Below are positions 26,137 through 36,585 of a stretch of DNA of 64,000 nt, in pieces. The position numbers were made by a program, and so were the translations under genes. The notes under the pieces are model-generated. The model saw nothing but the letters and a program-made list of their open reading frames with translations. It ran no database searches and was not told the origin of the DNA. The stretch spans positions 19,810,367 to 19,874,366 of the forward strand of contig NC_034014.1 of assembly GCF_000346465.2 (NCBI RefSeq). Direction: 5' to 3'. The stretch is from Prunus persica (taxonomy: Eukaryota; Streptophyta; Magnoliopsida; Rosales; Rosaceae). Position 1 is the first letter of the stretch. Every line of letters starts with the position of its first letter.

Positions 26137-27305
26137 TCACTATTTCAATGAAATTGCTCAGATTATATGAGTCAACAGATTCGTCGTGGCCTCGAAAAAC
26201 CAATGCTTGATTTGCTAGATACCTCATGCTCTCAATTGTGGTCGTAAGTCGCAACCGATTGTCCATCACTTTTTCAATATGAAGAGATGGGTTTTTTTTT
26301 TAAGCTAATCCACTTTTGCATAGCAAGATGATGTGGTGAACTTAGCTTGCCTACATGATGTTGAAATGCACATTGATTCCCATCAATTCTCTTCCATTTT
26401 TTTTATACCCATCAACAATAAAGGTTGGGTGTGACTGATTCATGTCAAAAAGGAAGCAAGGAAAACAAAATATTATTCTTAGCCAAGTGAATTGGCCAAA
26501 CCACTTTTTATTAAATCGACGAAGGTCCCGCCCTTCTAAGTGGCTTAGATAATCTTCTAACTCGGGTTGACATGGTCCTAAAAGAATATATGCTCTTCGC
26601 ACATTATCTTGTTCATTCACCGGATATTTGCATATTAAACGACGTAATCCTGGATCACGCTCAAGATAATTGATATTAAAATCATGATCATCATCTACTC
26701 TTTGAGATTCAACTCTTTCAACTGGAGGCTCAACAATGAGAGACTCGGGAAGATTTTGCTCATCACATATTGGAGTAGATAGAGGAGTGCTAGACGGCAA
26801 TGTACTAGATGATGACCCATCATTCTTTTTCTTAAAAAAAGACAACAAATTCTTTGTTCTCTTAGGATTCCGATTGTGATCCGACATGATAAAAGATAGC
26901 CTATGAATAATATTTAGAAAAAATTTTAATCAAACATACCAAAAAAAAAATCAAACAAATTCTCATAATAGCTTAACAAAACCAAACCAAAAATATTAAT
27001 TCATCCATAATTAAACCCTAGAATACTCAATTTTAACAAAATCTCATATCCAAGCTTTAGAATAATTCATCGCTAATCAAAGCCCTAACTAATGTCAACA
27101 AAATCTCAAAATTATAATTCATCCCTAATTAAACCCTAAAATACTCAATTTTAAATTAAAACTATAATTAAAGATGTATAGCAAAGGAGAGAATGAGAAT
27201 AATACCTTGTTGGTGACAAAATGAGAGGAGAAGATGTTGTTGCAAAGTTGCCCACCCAAGATAATAGAAGATGTAGCCAATAGAGGAATAATTTGATGTC
27301 TGGTA

Positions 27306-27344
<39 letters not shown>

Positions 27345-27781
27345 AACTCTAATAGCCAAAGAGGAGAGAAAAGATAGGACCACATGGATGGGCAACATAT
27401 GGGTAGAGTTTGTTTTTAATTCTTCTTATAACACATATAGGTATTTATTTTTTTGAAAATTTTTGGGCTGGGCAAGCACCCAACCTACCCTTTGCACAAC
27501 CCCACCACTGGTATTAATGCATGTAATGTGTTCTTTATGTGCGGGAAGACACCAAATACCCAAAAATGCTCTTCAACTGACATCGAAATAAGTGAATAGG
27601 TGAGACCCATGTCGATCATGCAAGCAATTAATGAAAATTTTGATGGCGAAGTTAAAGTCAAAACCAGATTGCAAAATTTAAAAGCTTAGGATATGTAATC
27701 GTTAAAATTGAAAGTACAAAGACCAACATACCTTAAGGATAAGAATTCAGAGTACCAAATTGAAATGAACCATATATGAAA

Positions 27782-28292
27782 CCTCCTCTCCATGTTAATG
27801 GAAAGGCAGACATTTTTTTATTAATTAAATTGGTGCCAAAAAAAAAATTAAATAAATAAATATATATATATATCAACCATGACTGAAAAGCAGATTCCTA
27901 GGCATGCAAGAAAAGACATTATGAAAAAGGCAGAGACTTAGATCCAAGTTAAAACCCAATTCAAGAATTGCTCTTGTTATTTTCCTATTAATTTTTTGCT
28001 TAGTCACACATGTTTCTAAAGTTGAGTTCAATGAGCAGAAGATGGGAGTTAAACACAAAAGTTACCCATGGATAGGAAGTAAATAAACCTGTTTCTAAAT
28101 TTGAGTATATCGCAATACAAACTTTGACAAATGCATGTAATAAATAAATGAGTTTCTTTTTTTATTAAAATAAATTTGAGTGTAGACGTGAGTTAAGAAA
28201 GTTGACTAAGACAATGAACTCATCTTATTGAACTTTAAGTTCGAATTCTCTTCACCGTAGATTAGATGAATTTAGATAGTTTAGAGTATTAA
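27782..28292. other. Spacer between transposons; no gene seen
   Basis: AT-rich sequence with a short TA run at 27860-27872. No reading frame has support. It separates the MULE-like nest from the next Harbinger element. Confidence 0.5.
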
Positions 28293-28855
28293 GAGCATCT
28301 CCTGCGCAAGACCAAAACCGAGGGAAAGGCCCCCTAGGCAAGCCCAACAGCGCTCCAGCGCGAGAGAAGCAGTCCGGGCAACTGCTGGGTCCCACCAGCC
28401 CTAGCAAGCCCAAGGGCAAGTTCCGCCTGGGCTTTAGCCCGAGTTTTGTGACGTCAGCGCACGGTAACTCAAATTTTTTTTACCATTGGCGCGTGAATTA
28501 CACGTGACGGGCAAGTGCCATGTGTCTCTATAGGGACGCTCCGTTGGTTTTTTTCTAGAAATCTGACGATCCTCGTTTTTTTGGCTAAAAAAATTCGAAA
28601 AAATTTTGAATTTTTTTTTTTAAAAAATACCAATATTTTTTGTATTTTTTCCTTATAAATACCTAACCATTTTATTTACTTTCCACACCAAATCTTCATA
28701 CAATTCTTCTCCATCCCCAATATTTTTTACTGTCCACTCACATTATTCACTTTTCACACGAATTCTCCATACAAACTCTTCTCCTTCCAATATTTTTTAC
28801 TCTCCACTTACATTTTTCAACTACTTTCCATTTGTATTTAAAAAAAAAAAAACGA

Positions 28856-29150
28856 ATGACATCTTCTGTCGAAACCGGAGGCTCGTGGTCAACTCATGAA
28901 GATATTGCGTTGTGTCAGTCTTAGGTGAACGTTAGTCATGATCCTATCACGAGCAATGAGATGAAGTTCCATCATATGTGGAGCAAAATTCATGGAGAAT
29001 TCTGTCAAAGATCGGGTTCCATTCGGACCGAAATGGCCTTGTCTAGTAGATGGAAACTTCTGAATAAAAAGTTAGGAAAATGAAGAAATGCCTTGACAAA
29101 AGCAAGGGAGAACATTCGAAGCGGTCAAAATCTATCCGATGAGGTAAAAT
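28856..29150 (+). pseudogene. Harbinger ORF1 fragment (Myb/SANT-like)
   Basis: ATG at 28856 reads MTSSVETGGSWSTHEDIALC, then an in-frame TAG replaces the expected Trp codon before VNVSHDP. The frame continues through MKFHHMWSKIHGEFCQRSGS and SSRWKLLNKKLGK, where a second stop (TGA for Trp) occurs, and ends near NIRSGQNLSDE. The usual C-terminal half is absent, and the end overlaps the 3' end of the transposase pseudogene. Both stops are single-base changes of TGG. Confidence 0.8.
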
Positions 29151-30374
29151 ATTTATAATTGCCATGGGTAGTCCATTTGGTCCCATCGGCCTTTCATATA
29201 TTCTTGTCAATGTCGTGTTCATGGGATCGGGTTCAAACACCTCTAGAGCATCGTAGTCATACTCATCCTCCACAATCATGTTGTGGAGGATGATGCAAGT
29301 CATCATAATACTCCGCAGCACCTCTTCGTCTAGCATCTGAGCAGCACCCCTAATAATTGCCCAACGAGCTTGCAAGATACTGAAACACCTTTCCACGTCT
29401 TTTTTGTAACCTTCTTGAAAGGAAGCAAAACTTCTTTCCTTCTCGGATTGGGGATTCGGAATTGTTTTCACGAATGTCGTCCACCTAGGATAAATTCCAT
29501 TGGCAAGGTAGTACGCACTAGAGTATACGGTATTGTTGATTTGGTACATGACCTAGGGGGAATGACCTCGCAATACCTTGTCGAACACTGGGGATTGACC
29601 AAGGATATTGAGGTCATTCTGAGATCCGACAAACCCGAAGAAGGCATGCCAAACCCAGCAGTCGAATAAAGCTACGGCCTCCAAAATTATACTTTTTTGG
29701 GCCTTTCAATTCTCGTACTCTCCTTGCCAAGCAGTAGGACAATTCTTCCACTGCCAGTGCATGCAATCAATGCTTCCAATCATACCTGGGAAATCTTAAG
29801 CCTCTGCTTTTTGTAGCAGCCTTTGCAGGTCCCTCGGCGTGGGTTTGCGAAGGTACTCCCTCGTGTACAAATTTTCCTCTGAATCACAGAATCTCACCAA
29901 GCATTCTAGGATAGTTGATTTTCCCATCATTGCAATCTCATCCACCTGCTCTGCAGATGCCCCATAAGCAAATATCCGCAGAGCAGCTGTAAGTTTTTGC
30001 TCCGGGATAAGACCTAAAACTCCAACAGCATCATGCTTTTGAATGAAGTATGTGTCGTAATTACAAATATCATGCATGATTTTTTGAAACAAATGTGGCT
30101 GCATTCTATATCTCTCTCGAAACTTATGACCAGGATATAATGAATTTGGGATAAAGTAATCCTCCAAGAGATTCTTACCCCGAGACTCCCTACGTCTGTC
30201 CACATTTGGGGCATGAGGACGACGGTGTTGCCTTGATTGATTAAGCATACACACCGCTGCTGCAAGCATTTGTTCCTCTTCTTCATCGGCGTTCCAATCC
30301 TCTTCAGCAGATCTACGCCGGATTTCTTCCCTTTCTTTCTGTTGCCTCTCCAACACCCTCCTCAAGTTTGACAT
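29043..30374 (-). pseudogene. PIF/Harbinger transposase, lightly damaged
   Basis: The likely start is 30374 (MSNLRRVLERQQKEREEIRR); an in-frame upstream ATG at 30500 is less likely. The N-terminal helical region leads to QMLAAAVCMLN and the substrate-region block YRMQPHLFQKIMHDICNYD. A stop follows QKAEA near 29798. The DDE core then continues: FPGMIGSIDCMHWQWKNCP (first Asp), WHAFFGFVGSQNDLNILGQS (second Asp) and KKDVERCFSILQARWAIIRG (Glu). One more stop near 29680 and a frameshift near 29560 separate these. All three catalytic residues are still readable, so inactivation looks recent compared with the 11-21 kb Harbinger copy. Confidence 0.9.
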
Positions 30375-30483
30375 TGAGAGTAGAATGTGTTTTGTAAAAT
30401 CTGAGAAATGAAGGAATAGATAAGAGATGGTGTGAGAGGTATGAGTTGATGGTGTAGTTTTATAGAGGAATTCAGAAGATAGA

Positions 30484-30835
30484 GATGACACGTGGCACAA
30501 TTTTAGAGGATGAAAATCTTATCTGAAATCTGAGATTATAATTTTAAAAAAAATATATGAAAATATTATCTGACAGAGATGACACGTGGCACAATTTTAG
30601 AGGGTGAAAATCTTATCGGAAATATGAGATTATAATTTTTTTTTTAAAATATCTGAAAATCTTATCTGACATGGGACACGTGGCACAATTTTAGAGGGTG
30701 AAAATGTTATCTGAAATATGAGATTATAATTTTTTTTAATGAATATCCAAAAATTTGATCTGGAAGAAGACACGTGGCAACCGAGATTCTCATCCTAAAA
30801 TCTTTTCTGAAAAATAATGGACACGTGACAACCAA
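30484..30835. repeat. About 93-bp tandem repeats, each with an ACACGTGGC G-box
   Basis: Units start near 30485, 30576, 30671 and 30766, sharing GACACGTGGCACAATTTTAG then GAAAATCTTATCTGAAAT and an AT-rich tail. The fourth unit is diverged, and a partial fifth (ACACGTGAC) lies at about 30822. They sit just upstream of the transposase start on the minus strand. CACGTG is the palindromic G-box read by plant bZIP and bHLH factors, so this may be promoter or subterminal transposase-binding sequence. Confidence 0.82.
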
Positions 30836-31059
30836 AAATATTATCCGAAAATTTAATTACAAAAGATTATTATAATTAATGGTTTAAAGTATAAAAAAAT
30901 ATGAAATAAAGTACAATGAATAGTATTTGCCTTAGACTTGCCCTAGATTTAGCCCTCGTGGGTGAAACTACAAATTATAAGGCTGCTACTATTCATGTGA
31001 ATAGTGGCAGCCCTTGGTTGTTCTAGACCTAGACTTAGTCCTTATGGGTGGAGTTGCTC

Positions 31060-31767
31060 TAAAAAAAAGTTGGGTTATTTGATAGGCAATTGGCCCAAAT
31101 TAAAAAAGAAAAACTTGTGAATGTGGTTCTCTCCACGTGCATTTTGTACGATTCCTGGATTATAATAATCAGGAGAAAGCATCTTTGGGATGAATATCCT
31201 CCTCTTAACTGATCCATGTGTTTCAGACCCAAAAAAATAAAAAATAAACTGATCCATGTGTTTCTGATAAAAAAAACAAAAATAAAAAAAACTGATCCAT
31301 GTGCTAAATGCCTTGATCAAAATTAACATGTTTATTGGTTCCACCATGACTTGCACGTGGCTATAGAGTAGTCTTGCACTTTCTTTTTCTAATCTGTTTT
31401 CTTAACTTTGTTTTTTAAAGAAAAAATTATTTTTGGGTGGCATTGAAATTAGTTCAATGATTCTTCTTTTTTGTGGTATAATATAACATTGTCTGAAAAC
31501 AAAACAAAAAACAAATAATTAAGATAAACAATAGATGACCAATAGTTACAAAAATATGGTCTAATTTTTATGGATAGAAAATTAGGCACCAAAATTGGAG
31601 AAAAAGTTGAAGAGAAAAAAAGGTGTTGGAAATCAAGGAACCTATGATAAGGGATTAATCAAAGCAGGAGTTAAGGAAGAGGTCAAGAAAAGTTGGGTCT
31701 CCTTTTGTGCTCTTAAGGCTTCTGTTTAGGGTTAACAGGGTCTAGTCTAGTGGAAATGGGTATTGAC
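31060..31767. other. Spacer between Harbinger element and copia LTR
   Basis: Three short direct repeats of ACTGATCCATGTG lie at 31208-31305, spaced by A-rich DNA. The rest is AT-rich without a supported gene. A primary transcript or regulatory role cannot be shown. Confidence 0.45.
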
Positions 31768-32340
31768 TGTTGCAAACAATCAGTAACTTGTATAATGTAA
31801 CAGAATATATATATATATATATATATATAAGGCTTTTAAATGAATCAATATATGACAACAGAAAATTACAAGTACAAGAGTTCTAACTTGCAAAGATGAT
31901 AAAGGTTAGCAGATTTGCTATGCCCTTAGACAGTATTTTGCCCGCCACTCCTGTGATTGTGGTTTTGCAGACGACTGTCCACCAGGATACAACTATAAAA
32001 ACCAAAATTCTAGCACTTGAATTTTGGTATCTGGCGAATTACAGTATGGGTACTCTCAATGATTTTCAATGTTGTGTAAGATGTATTGGGTTGGTTTTGT
32101 TCTCTATACGTTTGGCTATTTAAATAAGCCTAAGACACCCCTTGGACACATCTATTCAAACAAATATGTCTGAACTTTGAATTTCAAACTAACTGAAGTT
32201 ATCCGAAATATATATTTAATTTAAATAAGGCCAACAAGTCCAAAACCCACTTCAGAAAAACCCAATTGTGTATATTATAGTGAAAGATCCCTACTCTTAT
32301 AAAGAGTGTAGGAAACTCTTTTCCCACTCAAACTCTAACA
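31768..32340 (-). mobile_element. Copia LTR (3' LTR of a truncated element)
   Basis: The right limit is set by CTCTAACA at 32333-32340 (TGTTAGAG on the minus strand). It is preceded, in element direction, by a purine tract (ACTCAAATGTGGGGTAT). The left limit, TGTTGCAAAC at 31768, is a guess. On the minus strand a TATA-like CTTTATAAGAG lies about 30-45 bp into the LTR. The reverse transcriptase remnant lies upstream on the same strand, as expected for a 3' LTR. A TA run sits at 31805-31829. Confidence 0.6.
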
Positions 32341-33551
32341 ATACCCCACATTTGAGTGGGAAAAATAAGTCTGTGTAACCACTGAGAATACGCGTTAGAT
32401 GTTACATACATCAGGAGAGGTGTCTTTTGGACTTGAACCTACCTTAGTGAATACTTATCGGATATACAAGGTGACGCAGTGGATATCCAATCTTGAACTG
32501 TTCACCAAACCAGTATACCAAGACAACAAGTATCACATATGTCACATCTAGACACACTGTGCGTTCATACGTTTGTGTTTATTTTGGTCCTGAACAGATC
32601 CTGGATTCATGAGAGCTTTAGAGAATGTAGCCATATAATTCTCATAAATGCGACCCCACATTTACTCTCATATAGGTGACACCAACTTGGGAATAGTCTG
32701 CCATATTCCCCTTAAATATAAGTAATTAGTGTCATTAAACATAAGTACCCTAAAAAACTTTAGCAGGCAACACACTCTTCCACCATAGGAATGCTGAATA
32801 TAGTGTGTCAACAACTTGATTTATACCTAACCAGTTTGCCTATTGAACTTAGACCATGGGATCTCCAATCAACTAACTTAGGTTTCCATCAGGCTAAATA
32901 ATTTATTCTGCTGGTTGTAGCCCCATTCCTCTTAGTGTAAATTTTATTTGCTTTCTTGATAAACCTTTAATAAGCGGATCCGCAAGATTCTCTTGACTTT
33001 ATATAGTCAATGAAAATTATTCCACTAGTGTATTATGCCTTCGTCTAATATGCCTAGACTTTCCATTGTATACACTGTTTTCAGCTCTTGATTGAGTTGC
33101 TGTACTATCATAATGTATACATGACATGACCCGACCCAAATTTCACTTTGAAATCTAAGCCGAACTCTGTGCATGTCCGACACCTGGAAGATGCCTGGCA
33201 CAAATGACCAAATTGCCCTTCTAGCTAAAAATCCAATTTTATTACAAGTTTGACTTCTGCTGAAAATTCTACAGTCTCCCCTGTAATTAGTCGTTTCCCA
33301 AAATTTTCACCTGTCAAAAAGCATATATATAACCTAACTGTTCAGCATGCATCTGTTTACATCCAAACAATTCAACCATAAATAAACGGCCTCAGGCCAT
33401 ACAGTAATCCTAGGGCAATATCAGAGCAACTAGTTCAGAAATTTACAACAGAACAATTCGATTATAGAAGAATCCTACATAAAGAAAAGGTGGAGCGGAG
33501 TGTGGTGTCTGCCCTATGGTGGAGCTCTGGTGCACTACTACTTCCTGGGGG

Positions 33552-34110
33552 TAGGATGGCAAAAATCCCCACGGGGGCGGGTCCCCGACCCTAGTAGGGA
33601 GAGAGTTCGGGGCCAAACGAGTATCCGATACGGGGATCCCCGAACTTGAAAAATCCCCTACGAGTATGGGGAGGGGATGGTATTGGTGTCCCCATCCCCG
33701 AACCTGACCTGAAAATATATATGTTTATATTTAAATAAATACATATATAATTATAATATTTATGTTTAACCCTAAGTTAACCTCCCTCTCCTAATTCTTC
33801 CTAATATTCTTTGGAATTTCATATTGATGTGATTTTGAATAGTTGAGTTGAACTTTATCGTTAATTTGGATGTGTTGAATGATAATTTAATATGAAATTT
33901 AATGTTAAAATGTATGATAAATATTTTTTATGCAAACAAATTCGGGGATTCGGGGCGGGTATGGGGAATAGTCCACCGACAGGAACGGGGATGGGGATTC
34001 CCCGAAACCTATTAAACGGGGATGAGTTCGGGGACGGGGGCGGGGATGGAGAGCGGGGACTGGGATGGTATTGTCATACCCGACCCCTACCCGACCCGTT
34101 GCCATCCCTA
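33552..34110. mobile_element. hAT-like MITE with GC-rich ends, 559 bp
   Basis: The left end is TAGGATGGCAAAAATCCCC and the right end (reverse complement) is TAGGGATGGCAACGGGTCGG. Perfect 8-bp duplications CCTGGGGG lie at 33544-33551 and 34111-34118. Both arms are filled with short GGGGATTCGGGG/CCCCGA motifs, and the centre is AT-rich. The plan (TAGGG.TGG end, 8-bp duplication, repetitive arms) matches the element at 10649 although the arm motifs differ. Confidence 0.9.
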
Positions 34111-35160
34111 CCTGGGGGCACAAAATATTGAAAAATGTGAGTGGACAAAAATAAAGGTTTCGAAAATAACATGTGAACATACTAACCCCTCCGTAAAAAT
34201 AGTTAGAAAACTCAATTACATACACGTACTATACTCATACTGAAAACAGGCACACATATTTATATTTATATAGTAATTCACACATTTACAAAATTCTCAC
34301 ATTCGTTCAAACATTGAAAAAAAATATTTCCCTACCACGTAGGTGTACCTTTATTATATCCATCAATTCCTTTATTTCCGTCACTTCCTCGTGCCACCTA
34401 AGCGACACGTCTTCGCAAGCCTCGGGAACACAAAGTAACTTGAGCCGCAATCCTCGCAGGATTCAGGGGACATTTAGTCAACCTGATCCGCATTCCTCAC
34501 TCTACACGGTCCGGGCGTCCCTGAAACTCGTGGGGCATTGTCAAACGCGCGCTGACTCAACCGAAGGCAACTAGGATGTCCATGGACATCATCATATCTG
34601 AAGGTAACCAATTTATCCAAAGGCAACTTAATAACCGAAGGTAGCAATTGGGTACCTATAGTGGTTTAAAACAAATATATTTTTTTAAAAAAAAATTAAA
34701 GATTATAAAACTATTTCTTAATTATCCTTAAATCCTGCTGCCATTCTTAAAAACTATCATTTTATTTCTCATCAAACTACTCAATATGGTAATCACCCAT
34801 TTCCTACTTTCCAAGCCCTTTCTCATTTCCAACATAACAACATAAAAATAAAACATTTAAATCCAATTAAACATGCTTGGAAAGCCATAATCAATAATAA
34901 CTTATTCAAGATCAAATAATGAAAATTAATTGCATAAAATCATTTATAAAACAAAAGTCCACTCACTGGGCGTTCGAGCTAGCTTGACCCTTTTAGAGTC
35001 CCTCATGCGGGTCTGATGGTGCCCGAGTACCTATTTAAACCATTTCAAATATTTAATTAATAAAAAGGCTTTTTATCACAAAACGTCCCTGACGTTTACG
35101 AAACTATCAGATTGCATTCTTAAAGTTTTTTTGTATCACTCATGGTCCCTAACATATGAG

Positions 35161-35703
35161 GGGTAAATTGCGAAAATGGTCCTCAAACTTGTATGCGATT
35201 TACATTTTGGTCCCTAAATTAAATTATTAGTCCAAATGGCACACAAACTCTATGTTAATCGCCCATTTGATCCAACCGTTACATTCTGTCAATATTGCTG
35301 TTAAATATGAGGGCAAATTGGTCATTTCTTATGTTAAAATAAAAAAATAATATAAAATAAAATAAAAACTCAGTAATTTGAATAGGGGAGAAGAAATCGA
35401 ANNNNNNNNNNNNNNNNNNNNNNNNNNNNNNNNNNNNNNNNNNNNNNNNNNNNNNNNNNNNNNNNNNNNNNNNNNNNNNNNNNNNNNNNNNNNNNNNNNN
35501 NTATTTATTTTACCCTATTTTATTTGTTAATTATGAAAAGTCGTATTTACCCCTAAAATTTGGTTACATTTAACAGAAAATGTAACGGTTGGATCAAATG
35601 AGCGATTAAAATAGAGTTTGTGTGCCATTTGGACTAATAATTTAATTTAGGGACCAAAATGTAAATCGCATACAAGTTTGAGGACCATTTTCGCAATTTA
35701 CCC
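35161..35703. mobile_element. Palindromic MULE-type MITE nested in the Pack-MULE arm
   Basis: The left arm begins GGGTAAATTGCGAAAATGGT and the right arm is its inverted copy ending at 35703. The arms are about 130-200 bp (motifs GGACCAAAATGTAAATCGCA and TGGATCAAATG in both). The flanks ACATATGAG (35152-35160) and TAATATGAG (35704-35712) match at seven of nine bases. The loop contains the assembly gap. Confidence 0.82.
35402..35501. other. Assembly gap, 100 Ns
   Basis: Exactly 100 undetermined bases in the loop between the two arms of an inverted-repeat MITE. The round length suggests a placeholder. A strong hairpin is a likely reason for the failed read or join. Confidence 0.99.
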
Positions 35704-35988
35704 TAATATGAGTGCTCTTAAACAGTCCATCTGTAAAAATAAAAAAAATAACAAACTATTAAATCCAGGATATAATCGTCAAATCAATCCAAAAAATCAG
35801 GAAATTTGGAACATCCGTCGTAATTGGCCAGAGCCCAAGGCATATATAAGTCTAAAGTTGATATGGAAATTTGACTTTTAGTGACGAAAAATCTGAAGAA
35901 CACCGTTGCAGAAAATGTTTAGCCACGAAAAATCTAATGAACATTTGTCGCTAAAAACTTTTGGTGACGAAAAAGCTTCAAATTTCTA

Positions 35989-36334
35989 GGCAAAACAGCA
36001 GCTGTCACCCCCATAAAGAATCAAGGAAGCTGTGGTAATTAAGAGATCCACCTTCCTTATATTAATTACCTTCTTAACTCATCCATATTCTTGACTAAGT
36101 ATTGATGTTTTTGTTTTTGTATTATATATGTAGGCTGCTGCTGGGCATTTTCTGTAGTGGCAGCAGTGGAAGGGATTACCCAAATCAAAACTGGGAAATT
36201 GATCCCACTGTTCGAGCAACAACGTCTAGACTGCACCAGCGGCAATGGCAACCAAGGCTGCAATGGTGGTCAGATTCCTTTATATCATGATGAAGGTCAG
36301 ATTCCATCAACTCAAATACAACGTATATATCCTT
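35989..36334 (+). pseudogene. Captured papain-type (C1A) cysteine protease fragment with its intron
   Basis: The first exon piece ends at 36034 and reads KTAAVTPIKNQGSC; intron 36035-36133 has GT and AG borders. The next exon starts at 36134 and continues in phase with [18 protein letters not shown]. It then reads [18 protein letters not shown] and GNQGCNGG. The NQGSC Gln (oxyanion hole) and the Cys of GCCWAFS (nucleophile) are both present. The His and Asn parts of the triad are absent, and the frame runs into unrelated sequence and stops near 36334. It resembles SAG12-like senescence proteases. It sits inside a transposon and cannot make an active enzyme. Confidence 0.87.
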
Positions 36335-36380
36335 AAATTCTCGTCTGCAAGGAGGTAGCATTATATGCTTTATTTCTACA

Positions 36381-36553
36381 ATATTAGGGTGATGTAGCAG
36401 CCGAAGGGGCTTAATTTATCTTAAAATTCTTGTGGCATCGGAGACATGCTCAAAGACATCATTGATCTTCTTAATAGCTACTTTCCCACCAGTGTATCAA
36501 CTGCAGATGCAACAACACCATAGCTACCTTTCCCAATCACTTCTTGAATTTCA
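36381..36553 (-). pseudogene. Captured MAP kinase N-lobe fragment
   Basis: The minus strand from 36553 reads EIQEVIGKGSYGVVASAVDT, the glycine-rich loop. After an indel it continues VAIKKINDVFEHVSDATRIL, containing the ATP-anchoring Lys, then R, a TAA in place of Glu, and IKPLRLLHHPNI. The KINDVFEHVSDATRILREIK type of wording is typical of plant TDY-class MAP kinases. The rest of the kinase is missing. The fragment lies antisense to the neighbouring protease fragment and comes from a different donor gene. Confidence 0.85.

Positions 36554-36585
<32 letters not shown>

Larger units (their letters stand above)
22179..26887 (-). pseudogene. hAT transposase of the ZMYM1/DUF4371 type, split by two insertions
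   Basis: The N-terminus is at 26887 (MSDHNRNPKRTKNLLSFF), then a TTF-type finger zone (GPCQPELEDYLSHLEGRD, RFNKKWFGQFTWL) to 26351. The frame breaks, and VFRGHDESVDSYNLSNFIEI follows at about 26220-26140, where the MITE interrupts it. The core resumes at 25079 (ARMNIEVEKVVLDKA), then LVDESLDESGKELMAIVVRF (24977-24663), GGTRWGSHFVY (24.4 kb) and [20 protein letters not shown] (23.98 kb). It stops at IRLVL, where the LTR is inserted. The hAT dimerisation block is on the far side at 22403-22179 (LTFPISTATTERAFSCMRII). It is a relative of the transposase at 16723, in the opposite orientation. Confidence 0.9.
21950..27510 (-). mobile_element. hAT transposon, 5.6 kb, with two further insertions
   Basis: The ends are CAATGGTGG at the left and CCACCACTG at the right, with perfect 8-bp duplications GTATTAAT at 21942-21949 and 27511-27518. 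It carries a broken ZMYM1/DUF4371-type transposase on the minus strand. A solo LTR (22389-23592) and a Harbinger-type MITE (25079-26136) lie inside it. The remaining hAT sequence is about 3.3 kb. A GA run at 27309-27341 lies in its 5' region. Confidence 0.92.
21712..27771. mobile_element. Long inverted-repeat, MULE-like MITE split by a hAT element
   Basis: About 240 bp at 21712-21949 is matched in reverse complement by 27519-27771 (GTTAGTTTCAATTTAGTACC against GTTCATTTCAATTTGGTACT; both arms share CCATCAAAATTTTC and TCCCACCTATTCAC or close variants). The flanks are perfect 10-bp repeats ATATATGAAA at 21702-21711 and 27772-27781, in the range of Mutator-like duplications. Without its insertion the element would be about 0.5 kb and almost entirely palindromic. 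A hAT element has landed near the loop. Confidence 0.85.
28293..31059 (-). mobile_element. PIF/Harbinger transposon, 2.8 kb, near-complete structure
   Basis: The ends are GAGCATCTCC at the left and GAGCAACTCC as the reverse complement of the right end. TAA duplications lie at 28290-28292 and 31060-31062. It has both expected genes: the Myb/SANT-type ORF1 on the plus strand (28856 onward) and the DDE transposase on the minus strand, facing each other. The 5' side of the transposase has a set of about 93-bp repeats with G-box motifs. Stops in both genes make it non-autonomous now. Confidence 0.9.

Noticed and set aside
33892..34243. Gly-rich and Pro-rich frames
   Set aside because: They read through the GC-rich repetitive arm of the 33552-34110 MITE.
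35402..35501. CRISPR-like or other array hidden by Ns
   Set aside because: Plant nuclear context and hairpin flanks explain the gap; nothing suggests an array.
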